NCBI RefSeq assembly: GCF_021134715.1
Contig: NC_060024.1
Coordinates: 11,780,001 to 11,844,000, forward strand
Direction: 5' to 3'
Length of the DNA: 64,000 nucleotides
From: Daphnia pulex
Lineage: Eukaryota; Arthropoda; Branchiopoda; Diplostraca; Daphniidae
Position numbers and translations under genes: made by a program. Below, in pieces: positions 12,711 through 24,700 of this stretch. The notes under the pieces were generated by a model. It was not told the DNA's origin. It did no database searches and saw nothing but the letters and a program-made list of their open reading frames with translations. The number at the start of each line of letters is the position of its first letter. Position 1 is the first letter of the stretch.

Positions 12711-15700
12711 ATTCAGCGGTTGGCCAGTTATGAGCGCTACTTTCAGGATCTGCTGTGCGAGACGGGTGCTGATCATCCCGACCTTGACGACGTTCACAAA
12801 GCCCGAGATAAAGCTCAAGAGGTGAGTTCCTCCTTCTATCTTTTAACTTTTATCTTCTTCTTCGGCTGGATCGCAATTGGCCTCGTCTCTAGGTACAGGC
12901 GGAGGCCACTTGTTACCTGGAAAAAGAAAAACACAATTGCGCCATTGTTTTTTTTTTTTGTTGTGTCTTAGCAACTCCTTGCAGTGTGTGTGTGGGTGGG
13001 GTGTTGCTTATTCGAATTGTTTTACGACACACTCAAAACAAGTCGCCAACCATTTTCTTCCCAACGCACGTGACTTTGGGTGACATGGCCGTCGGCAAGG
13101 AGGAGCGCCTATAGGGAGAGAGAGAGAGTCTATTACGTCGTGGAAGAAAATGTTTCCTTTCGGGATATGCAAATGGGCCAAGGCGGGATGGCGCATCTCC
13201 CTCTCTCACCTTGAGGAACCCAAAACGACGGGGCCATGAATTGGCGCTTCCCATTCGAATTCCTTTTTTTTATTCCTGGGGTCCGTCTCTCCTGGATTGG
13301 GTGCCCGATTGCCCAGGGAAAAAGAGAGAGAGAGAGGCCTCGTCACGTTGAAAAAAATTCAACTCCGGCAAGGTCCTTCTTCTGAATATCTCATCATATC
13401 TTCTTGTAATGATGATTCACGGGGCAGCCATTTTGGGTCCCTTTTTTTGGTTTTGTTTTTTGGTGGCCAATCGTGACTGGGAAAGTGACGCCGCTGCAAC
13501 AACAACAGCAACAACAACAACCAGCCATCAGATAACATTTTAGTCAGAATCAACAAGCCAAATAATGTGAATCCCTTTCCATTTCGTGCGGCCCGCTGAA
13601 ATATGAAAACAGTTTTTTTCCCTCTCGTTTGTTTCTCTCTCTCCTGGAACAATTTCATTCAAATGAAATTTCGCCAAATATGAAACAAACAACAACCAAA
13701 AACAAAACAAAGTCGAGCGCCAAAGGTTGGAAGAAGAAGAAGAAAAAAATGACGTTGACGGATGAGACACAGTCGAGTCCTTCCATTTCGGCTTCTGATT
13801 TGCTCAGGGAGTAATAACTACCAGATCAGTTAACTCTCCCTGGACCCTTTTGAAATCATTGGGGTCTTGGTCTGGAAACCAAACCCCCCCAAAAAATAAA
13901 AAAAACAATTCCACTTATTCTCATTTCTTCGTAAAGAAATTTCCATTTTGTTTCCTCGAATCTCTTGTGGAGCGAATCGTCCCTTAAAACAAAAACCATA
14001 TCTTCCCACGACGGGAGTCTAAAAACAACCGAAATAATAAAGAAAAAAAAAGGTCGGCCGCGATTTTTTTTTGGGTTTTTTTTTCGGCACGAAACAAAAT
14101 AAATTGGACACCGCGCCCACGTCATCGGGCGCCAACCAACCACACACATACCACGCACACTTTACCTGAGCCCTTCGATCGTGTCCTAGATATCCATCGG
14201 GCGTCCGTCCATCCCGTCTCTCTTATTTCAGCACGCCGTTTTCTAATGTTTTCTAGGGAATGAATAAATAAAAGCCGAAAATAAATTCACCGGCGTTTGT
14301 GTGACTTTTTGGAGTCAGTAGGTGTGCGGATTGGTCCGGCACTATAGTATACGTACGTACGTATATATCTAGGTGTGTCAGGGAATCGTTGAAGCGTCAC
14401 GGGCGGTTGTGTGGTGGTGGTGCGGTCGCTGTGGCCGTCCGGTGTGTCAATGGAGAGAAACGGGAGATGAAAGAAAAGAATTTTTGATGTGTGTGGGATG
14501 ATGTGATGATGATGTGTGCGATCGGAGAGCCGGACATTTCCACTGGTTTGCCAAGGCAGTCGGGCGCCAGAATCGTGATGGGCAACATGTCGTTACTGCT
14601 AGTTGCCGCCGCTGCTGTTGGTGCTGCTTGTGTTGTTGTGCCTATAGCGTGAGCGTGAGGAGGATGCACAAAGTGAACGAGACCCTTGACGAAGTTTGGC
14701 CCGTTGATCCGCCCATTTGCGAGATTTTGACGACCTATCTGACTAGCTGGATCAGTTACTCCTCACTGGATTGGGTAGTTTTTTTTTTTTTGGTTTATGT
14801 CTTGTCGTTTTGCTTTCGTTTGACTTTGTCGTGCCAACTTGATTGTGCTTATTAATCGCCCCAGTGATTAACAAAAAAACGACTCTCAAGGACTAAGTTG
14901 AGTGGTTTTGGGCTAACGATCGAAATCTTGTTGATCTTGTTGACTTGATTCACTCACGCTCCGTTTTATTATTCGTTTTTTGAGCGTCTGGGAAAGAAAG
15001 AAAAACAATTTCGCCGGGCTGTGAGAGGTGCGATTTGAAAAATGATGTCGTGATGTCATTCTTGAAAGGAAGCGTCCGGTTTTGTAAGAGAGAGAAAGAA
15101 AAAAAAAATGAGTTTGAAGTGGATATTGGAGTGGAACGCGTCTTCTTAGCTCACCCCCTCCTAGTATAGGCTATTGTTGCGCAAGCACGGCTCGTCAATC
15201 ACGCTTCACGCGTTGCGCCGGTTGGTTCTTATAACGTCTAACTACCACCGTCTATTCTTTCTTTTTTTCTCTTCTGCAGCCTTGGTATGGTGTCTGCCAT
15301 CAGTTGTGCGACCGCAACTCAAACAACAACAACAACAACAAGGCAATCCAATAATACAATGCGACTAAACTAGTAGACTTTGAATCGCCTCCTGGCACGT
15401 CAGGAGTGAGTAAAAAAGTTTCGTTCCATTCAATCGGACGCCACCAGAAAAACCACCGACCGATTCTCTCTCACGTCCTTGGGTCTTTTTTTCTTTTTTC
15501 CCTCTTAAAAACGACGGGCACGCGCAAAAATGAGCCTCGGCCAATCCTAGATATTCCGAGTCCGGTTCCCTTTTTATTTTTTTAATGACATCATTTGCGC
15601 GATGGACCGAGCGCCGGGCGCCATGTTTCGACACTGGGCGCGCGAGTCATATTGCGCAGCGTGTGTAAGAGGAGCTCATTTCTTTTTTTTTTTAAAACCG

Positions 15701-18700
15701 CGTGAAGCAATTCCCCTTTTTCCTCTCAAGTGGATTCTTCTCTTTTGACTTTTTTTTTTGTCGGACTTTGGTTAACGAGTCGCCAACAACGCCCCCCCCC
15801 CCTCCTTCCCCCCACCAACAACAGGGAAAAGCGCAAAACGTTTATTTTTTCTTTCAGAAATTCACGCACGATTTTTTTCTTCCGCGCCATTGAAAAAATA
15901 ATTTTATTTTTATTCTCCGCAAAATTTCCATTTCACTTTTTTTTTTTCGGCGGAGACGAATAGACAAGTTTGTATATACAACAAAGCCAAATTTTTCACA
16001 ATGAATCACGAGATGTGTGTGTGTGTTGTGTATTATACGACAAGGATATGATGTTGGTTGCTCTTTCCTCATCACACCCTGGGCCCGGGAGGATTCTATT
16101 TTTCAGTGTCTCGGGTTGGGTTCAACTGCGGGAGACCGAAAAAAATAAAAAGAAATAAAAGTAGAATTCCCTGTAGTATATTTATATTACATAAACACAC
16201 ACACACACACACATATGGAATGAAAACAGAAATGGCGGACAATTGAAATTCAGTATAAGTTTTTTTTTATTTGATTTTATTTGATGTGGAAATTTGGTAA
16301 CCGGATGTTTCGCCCATCGACTTAACACTCGGTCACGTTTTTCTTTTTTAAAGACATTTCTGGGCCCTACCTTTTTCTCTTTTTCTATCTCTCATCCGCC
16401 TTTCTCCTTTCATTCCGCCGTCGTGAATTTTCAATTCTTTATTTCAACCAGTCGCTTCCGATTGTTCCAGTACTTAACGTCTATTCGATTTATCAGTTGT
16501 TTTAAGACTTTTTAACTTTTTTCCCCCTTCCTTTCTTTTTTTAAAAGCCAATTAAAAAATGAAATAAAAAGTTGTTGCGTTTCTCGAAAAATTGTTGACG
16601 ACGACGGACGGACGGACGTCGATGATTTACGGCGGACGAAGATAGGAATTTCGGTTGTCCTTCACATATTTCTCTCCCCCTCTTTTTTTTCTTATGTTGT
16701 TGTTGTTGTTGTTGTTGTCCCACACGAAAAAGGGGCTGCTGCCACACGTTTCATTAACCGAACAATTTATGTACCTCTCGTGTAGTTTCATTTTTGTTTT
16801 TTGTTTTTTGTTTTGTACGTTTCTTTAATTTGAATTTCTTTTGAAACGTTTGCAGTTGGTGAAACGCTGCGAGGAGGAAATCAATCAGCTGGATCGAGTG
16901 CAGAACCTGTTCCCCAACGACCAGCTCTATCTCCACGACAAGGATGCTCTCAGTCTGGTCAGTTACACATTTCTTTGATTCGATTTGAACCTGTGATACG
17001 CCCCGCCCTTTATTGCCCTGCCCTTTGCTCAACTGTCGTGAGAGAGGCTTCTCTCCTTTTGCCCTTGTATCATCAAATGTCATTGGGAAATCTCGAAATT
17101 CCAGTTATTAGTTAACAACTGGAGATGAAGGAGAGAAAAAAGAAAAAAAAAAACGACGATGATGAATTTTTTCTACTCATTCCGGCTACTCGACAAAATG
17201 GCGACCAACGTGACAAGGGCCCCTTTTTTTATTATTTTTTATCTTTCGTGGAATTCTTTCCCATCTATGGGTATTTTCTTTCGAAGAAAAACAAGTCGGA
17301 CCAGCCTCACTGTTTCAACCAGTAACGCAATCTGCTGGAATGGAAAAGGGGGTGTACTTCATTGATTGGTCGATCGCAGAAGCAAACCGGTCGACGATTT
17401 CGATTGAATGGAATCACGACCGCGATAGTTTTCTGGCACGATCAACAAAAAAAAAACAACGAAAAAAATCTCCAAAACGCTCAGCAACAGCAGGAGCAAC
17501 TGGCCAACAAGAAACCTGTTGCTTTGCGCATGACCCTGGTGTGGTTTTTTCGAGGGAGACTGGAACGAACGGCCAGTGGCAACTTTTCGTCAGTTAAGCC
17601 CGGCTCTCCTTTTGACCTCCATCCTCCTTATCGACCGTAGTCTTATTTTTCGGTTGGTCGTTAACTTAGATCAAATAATTGCGCATAGAAAAATGGGCGC
17701 CCGACGATTATTACCTTTAGGTCAAATTCTTTTTGATAGATATTCTCCTTTTTATTTTTCCTCCTCCTCCTTAAATAGCGGATATGTCGTTCGGTCTCTT
17801 TACCGATCGTGACTTTCTAAATATGGTTAAAAGATAATGGACGGCCGGCCGGCCCAGCCGCCGCGTACGCCAGCCAGAAGTCTAAATTGGCACGCTTGAA
17901 AAGACGAAGAAGAAAAAAAGCTGACTAGCAACTATCCGACAAGAAATGATGAAAAATGTTTACTATCATCATCATAATAAAAAAAATGGAGAAAAGAGAA
18001 AAACGGACAGGGGAAAACGACAGAGACGGACGTTGCATTTCATTCCCTTTTTTACACATTTCGGTTTGGATGACAATATTCCAGCCCCTCCAACAAAACA
18101 AAAATGGATCGCACGTCCGAAACTGTAAAATGGGACGCTGCATCTACGACGTGGTATACGTTCCAAGTGAAATAGTCTTTTGCAGTTTAGTACTTTTAAA
18201 TGAAGAGGCGGTTATTGTTATCATTACACATTTTTTTCTTCTCCTTTTCTCTTTTTTTTTACGACAAAGTTGTTACCAAAAGTAGCGAAGAAAATTGCAC
18301 GCCGGAGAAAAAGTTAATATTTTTTTTTCTTTTTTAACAGAGCAGACCGTTCGAAATGCCCGTCTTTTAGTCCCGCCTTTCAAGTCGATTAAATTTCGTA
18401 TCAAATTGACGAAGCGCGCGCACGCGAGCGCTAGTGTGGTTTGAAGTCACACACTTTTTTTTTTGGGGGGGGGGGGATAATATTATTTTTCACGCTCCCG
18501 CACGGGGTGTAGTTTGCTCGTTACATAAAAAAAAAATTTCTTCTTTCATTTCTTTTTTTTTTTATTAAAATAAAAATTTACGGCTAATTTCTTTCTAGAA
18601 CATTTGTGCGAGTCGAGTTTTTATGATCCGTTTTTACCCCTATTGTTTGAGTTCGTGATGTTGTTGTTGTTGGAAACAACCGCACAATCGTCATCAGCGT

Positions 18701-21700
18701 TAAAATGGTCGCTTTTTTCTCTCTTTTTTCTTCTTCACTTGTGTTTTTTAAATGGCCGAGAATAAGAAACACACACACAAGAAAGAGTGAGAGAGAAAGA
18801 CGGGCGGCCTTGGTTTGACGTCAGTCTGCGGGAACAAGCCTGAAAAAGTCAAAAAATTTCGGAACAATGAAGGGGAAGATGAAGAAGAAGAAGTTTAAAA
18901 AAGAATAGTGCAACCAACAACGTGAAACGCGAATGATTTACGAGTAAACGACCGAACTTGTCTCTTGAAGAAGAACGACCGTCGACGCTGGCTGGCTTCT
19001 TCTCGGCTGCACTCGGCTAATGTTCTGCGTGACCGCTGCCGCCGCGACCAAAAATGGTCTTTTGAACCAACGCGCATCATCGCGGACGGGGAAAAAAAAA
19101 AGAATTTAGCCGCAGCCCCTTTCAGTCACTAAACGAAGAAGAAGAAGAAGAAGAAGAAGAGCCTTTTAGCTGTTAAGGAAAAAAAATAACCAAAATGGCC
19201 GTGCGTGTAAAAGACCCTGGAAAAGAAATTTCGTTCGGTTGATTCTCCACCAAAACGATTCCGTTTCCCTCCCTATTTGAACTGGCCTTGGCCACTCTCT
19301 TTTGGCTTGTTGCCTTGGTTGGTGTGTGTGTGTTTATAAACCTCGTCATTAGAATCCGAAACCCTCATTACCGTGAATCGCTGCAACTCCCCTGGTGTAT
19401 ATCTCTCCCTCTTGGTGAAAAAGAAACACCAAAATATAGGCAAACTAATCACATGCTAGATGTGATGAGTCGGCGGCCGTCGAGCGGCGATCCACTTATT
19501 CAGACTAGAAGAAAAATGGCCCAAAGGTAGTAGTACCACAAGCCCAAGAGAGCTTGGCCAGCCAGCACGTAACCTCAAAAAAGTCCGTCCTCTTCTTCTT
19601 CTTCTTCTTCTTGTATTCCGGCCCTCAATTAGTCTGTCTTTTTTCTTCCCCCTTATTCCTTTTTCTCGAGTATTTAGTGTCGACCAAAATGGGAATCGAG
19701 CAAATATTTAAGAGAAAAAAAAGGCAACAGAGACCGACCGACCGACCGACCGGTCTTGTAATGTATCGGGCGAATTTACGAGCCAAGCTGAAGACATAAT
19801 GTAGCATTATCGTGTCGTAATCCGCATTAGACGTCTTTTATCACTCCGACAAAAAAAAAAAAAACGGGGAAGAAAAAATGCTGTCAGAAAGAGAGGAGAG
19901 TTCCGAGAATCCAGCAGTCGTAGCATCTTTATTATTATCATCATCATTTGAGTTTTGTTTGTTCCCCTTTTAAAATGCGCTACATATATACACTGGTGAA
20001 TGGAATTTCTTCCCCATTTTTTTTTATTTGGTTGAAAATGCTAATTTTTATTTTATATTTCATTTTATATTTCATTTTTGTAGAAGATGAAGGGTCTGAT
20101 CCGGAAGCGGTCTACGACGGCCGCTCGGCTACAAAGGGCCTTTTCGGCCAAGAGCCTGCGCACCGCCGCCAGCAATCCAGCGGCGGTGGTCAGCGTCACA
20201 CCGTCGGGCTCCAGCAGCAGCCCAGGCGGCAGTGAAATGGGCGCCGACAGCCCAGCCGTTCACTCGTCGCCGTCCAATTCGACGTCGCTCATGTCAACGC
20301 CCAACAACAAGACGCCCAATGACAAGGAGAAGAGGCAGTTCATCATGGAGACATCCGTTCAATTCATTAACGTGAGAATCGCATTTCAAATTCAATTCAA
20401 TTAAGCCTCGATAAATAAATAGGAGATTTAAAACTTTTGAAAATATGACGAGCCCCTTAATCACTCCCTCTTGTTTTGGTTTTTTCTATTCGGGTCTCAC
20501 AGGGATTGCAGAGTCGCGATCGTCATTTGTTTCTATTTAACGACTTGTTGCTGATCGCCAAGGCCCGTTCCGGCGGTCATTTCAAATTGAAAGACAAGGT
20601 GCGCATCTCTGAGCTTTGGCTCTCGACCGGCATCGAAGAAGTGGCCGAAGGATCGGCCGGCAAGTCTCGCGACACTTCATTCGTCATTGGCTGGCCGCCG
20701 TCCGTCAACCTGGTCGCCACTTTCAGGTATACATGACCAACTTTTTTCACACAGACGTATACCCGGAGAAACCAATTCTCGTTTGTCCTGTCGTCATGTT
20801 GCGACGCGCTTGTCCCCGTCGTAAAAATGTGACTGCGGGGCTTCTTCTATCTTCTATTCTTCTTATTTCCCTTATACTGCGAATAGGGGTGTAAATATCT
20901 AAAATAGCAGCAAAGGGGTAATAATATCAGGTGGACAAGAGGGGATGGATGTAAAGGAAATGTATCAAATTCCCAAGAAGAAACGTGTGTCACAGAAAAC
21001 TTTTCACATTCTCTTCTTGGCTTCCTTTCCCTTGTCTTGTCTGTTTCATCTTGTTTCTTCCAGTTAACCTTGCCGGATGAAGCGTGTCATGTATGCATGC
21101 ACAGTAAGAGGGGGGGGGGGGTAGTTGGAGGTAGAGGTGGGTAGAGGTGGGGTTCGCGGAATCACAGAGCGCCAATCGACCCTCTCCCGTCAATAAACTT
21201 TTTTTTTTTTTTAATGCCCTTGAAAATAAATTTTCCAGCCAGGTGAACTTTTTTTTTTTCTATTTTTCCTTCAATCCGCAATCCTTCCGAGATGAGACGT
21301 CCGATCCGACCGGTTTTCTGGCCGCTTTTGTCTACCAGGAAATCTCAACCAGAAAGAAAACCCTCGAGGGAAAATTTTACCTTCTTAGAGGTAGTAGGAG
21401 GAAGATGTACGGATGGATAGGGGGGTAAAAAGGCATGGGAAAATAAGGGTGTGGAAGGGGGGGGGGTTGGATCTTAATGGCATATTCCGGAATATGTGGA
21501 GAAAGAGAAAAGTCGATGGTGCTAGGGAGAAAATCCGATGTTTTAACTATCGATAGCTAAATCATTCCACCTGGTTGAATACGGAGAATTCGAGAAATCT
21601 TGAGGGATGAAGGAAATAGGTACAGCAGGCCAATAGGGCGAGGAGCAACGTTGTTTCAGTTTTTGAGAGGAGGTTGGGAAAACGTGTGATGGATATTCTG

Positions 21701-24700
21701 GGGGGAAAAAAAACCCCAAAAAAAGAAAAATCCAGTTCGCCACAGCCTCAGCTCCAGGTGTAGTTGTTTTCCAATAGTGATCCGCGGGCCCCGTGCTGTG
21801 TGTGTTGTTTGTTAGCGGATGCGGAATTATTGTTATTGACAGACCGTGCGAGTGTGTGTGTGTGCGTGTGTCAGGTGGTGTTTGCTCCACATGCGGTGTG
21901 ACGATGAAGAAGCTGTGGCGGAAAATGGTTTGTCGCTCAGCTTCGTCGTTCGACGTGCCACCGAGCACTCGGCTGACGCTAGCCGCAGGCCCGAGCAGCA
22001 GCCACGGCGTAACGGATAACATTCGAAGGTGGAATAATGAGGTCGAGGATCCATCATCATCCAGATTGGAATTGCAGTGCAGGCGACGCTCCAAATCGGA
22101 ATCGTATTTGCCCACAAGCGACGACTGTGTCGATGGCCATGCCGAGTATGGACATATCATACGAAACAAAACAAAATAATCCTGTTTTTTCTGAATTGAT
22201 GAGCTTCTTCTTCTTCTTCTTCTTTTGTATTCCCAAAAAGCTGCTGGAACACCTTTTCTAGTTATCTTGTCTACCCATCTGATGAATTGTATTTGTCAAA
22301 ATTCTTATTCTGACTTCTTCTTTTTATTGTTTGGCCCAATAGTTCGGCAGCGTTGCGCGATCTATGGTGGAACCGGCTGGGCCAGGCCGTCAAAGACGAA
22401 CGGGACAAGGAGCCGAAAACAACTACCATTCAAATCACCTACCACGACGCCGTCCAGGCTATTGGATACGTAAGTTGTCATAAGAAAAAGAAAGACTTTT
22501 TACATTCATTTTTGGGTTGTTGTTTTTGTGGCTTGTTCATAAAAATGAATTGGACTGTTGGCTTTTTTTTTCTTCCGCGGTGCGGACATGTTCTGTCGAG
22601 CACGTCAAATCGCATTAGCGTGTAACGGCCGGGAGTAGCAAGTAGTTGGCAAAAGAGGACAGCCAGGAGACAACGAACGCGATTGTCTCAAATGAACCGC
22701 GTCTGTTTGTGTGTGATGATAAGACTTCCTCCGCCATTTGCGGCCAAGCTACAGCCATAACTAAAAAAAATTGTAATAACGAACGCAAATGTACACTGCG
22801 GGAGGGTCGTGAGTCACAAGCCGGAATTAATAAAAAGAAAAAGAATAAAAGAATAAAAGCACTTGAGGTTTTAATGGATCTCTCTGGCTTTCTTTCACGA
22901 TAGACCAAGACATTGTCGGTGAGTCCCACGGAGACGGTGCGTGACGTCATCAAACTGGCCCTGTCGCACCTGGAGATGTCCGGGACGGCCGACATCAATT
23001 CGTTCCGCCTCTGGCTCAAGACGGGCGGCAGCGCTTCGACGTTGACGTCGACGTCGATCGATAGCGACTCGTCGCCTTATCCGCTCATCGGTCACGAACT
23101 GCCGTTCGCCATCAAGATGAACTGCCTGAGGGATTACATTGGACGGGCAGCCGTCGACAATGACAACAGCATCCATTTCGAGAGCAACGGCAACGGATTG
23201 ACGACGCCCATCGACATGCTGGATCACTGCAACAACATCTACAACGCCGATCCGGCCGCCCGCTGCCAGTTCATCCTCAGGTGATTCAACTTTTTCCCCT
23301 TACCTTTTCCAGAAATTGCGTCATCGTTGATTTCATCAAACTGCGCTTTCCCCGTAGACGATTGAAAATTAACCGGAATTCTTTTCCTTTTTTTAATTTT
23401 TGGATGCAGAAGTGTGCAGAAGCCGAGTTTCAACGGCTCCGTCCTGGGAAATGCCAAGCAAGTGGTGGCCACCAAGGGCGCGAATGGCGCCGGCGGCGCT
23501 GCCAAAACCAAGAAATCGCCGACCAGGATCCAGAAAGTCTTTCGGCGGGTCCAAAGCAAACCGGACTCGCTGGAAACGGTGGGCGCCGGCAATCCGACCT
23601 CTCCCACTTTATTGGCAGCAGCCAAAGCTGGCGCTTTCTTTGGCCAGCCGCTCAACAAGATTTTCCCCCAACCGGATCAGCTCCCGCAACCCATCATGGA
23701 CATGTTGCTGGAACTCAGAGCCAAGGGACCGCACACGGTCGGCATTTTCCGCAAGTCGGCCAACGCTCGCCAGGTGCGAGAGATCCGCGAGCGCATCGAC
23801 GCCAACGGGTCCAGGATGGACTGGAACGGCGTCAACGCCGTCGTCACCGCCGTCGTCTTCAAGGACTTTCTCCGCTCGCTGCCCGACAGTCTCCTCTGCT
23901 CCGGCATGTACGACCAGTGGCTCCAGGTGGCCGCCATGGACGGACAAGACTCTGCTTTAGAGAAAATCAAAGGGTATGTTTTGTGCCATCCATCTGATTT
24001 CGTTATTTTTAGGTCGGGAAAAAGGAACAAAATTGTATTTTTATTTTGGGAAAATGCAGATAGATATTCCGTGTTGATTGTTCATAAATATTTATGTGAT
24101 CATTCTCTTTTGTTTTTGTTCACTTGTCAAGGTTGTGCGATCGACTTCCCAGCGCTAACGTGACGCTGCTGCGCCATTTTCTGTGCGTGCTCCTGCACAT
24201 CGTGGCCAATTCTTCCCACAATATGATGTCAGCCTCGAATTTGGCCGTCTGCGTTGGGCCGAGCTTGCTCTGGGCACCCGTGGCCACCGCTAACGCTACG
24301 GCCGCAGCTGCGGCCCTGAATCCGGCCCTGGCTCTCAGCGCCGAAGCCACCGCATCCAAGCAAGTCCCCGCCCTTGTGGCCGTCCTCATTGACAAGTGCT
24401 CGATCCTCTTTGGCGCCGAGACGGTAATTTTTTTTTTTTAGTTGTTTTTACTTTTTGTTTTTCACACAATCAATCACGCTAACGCAACCCCCTCCCTCTT
24501 CCAACCAGAATTTTTTTTTAAACAACGAAAAAATTATCTTGACGTTATTTTATTTTGGTTTTTTTTTTCCTTATTTCACAACAGGCCAATTTGTTGAACG
24601 ACAAAACACCGGCTGCCACATCCGCTCCGGAAGCTCAAAACAGTAGTAGGAGAGTGAGTTGTAACACGAACGGCGTGACGAGCAACGGACACAGCCGGAG

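Noticed and set aside
14578..14652. Short hydrophobic peptide beginning MGNMSLLLVAAAAVG
   Set aside because: It stops after about 24 codons without a donor, overlaps a GTT/GCC-rich low-complexity patch and leads nowhere.
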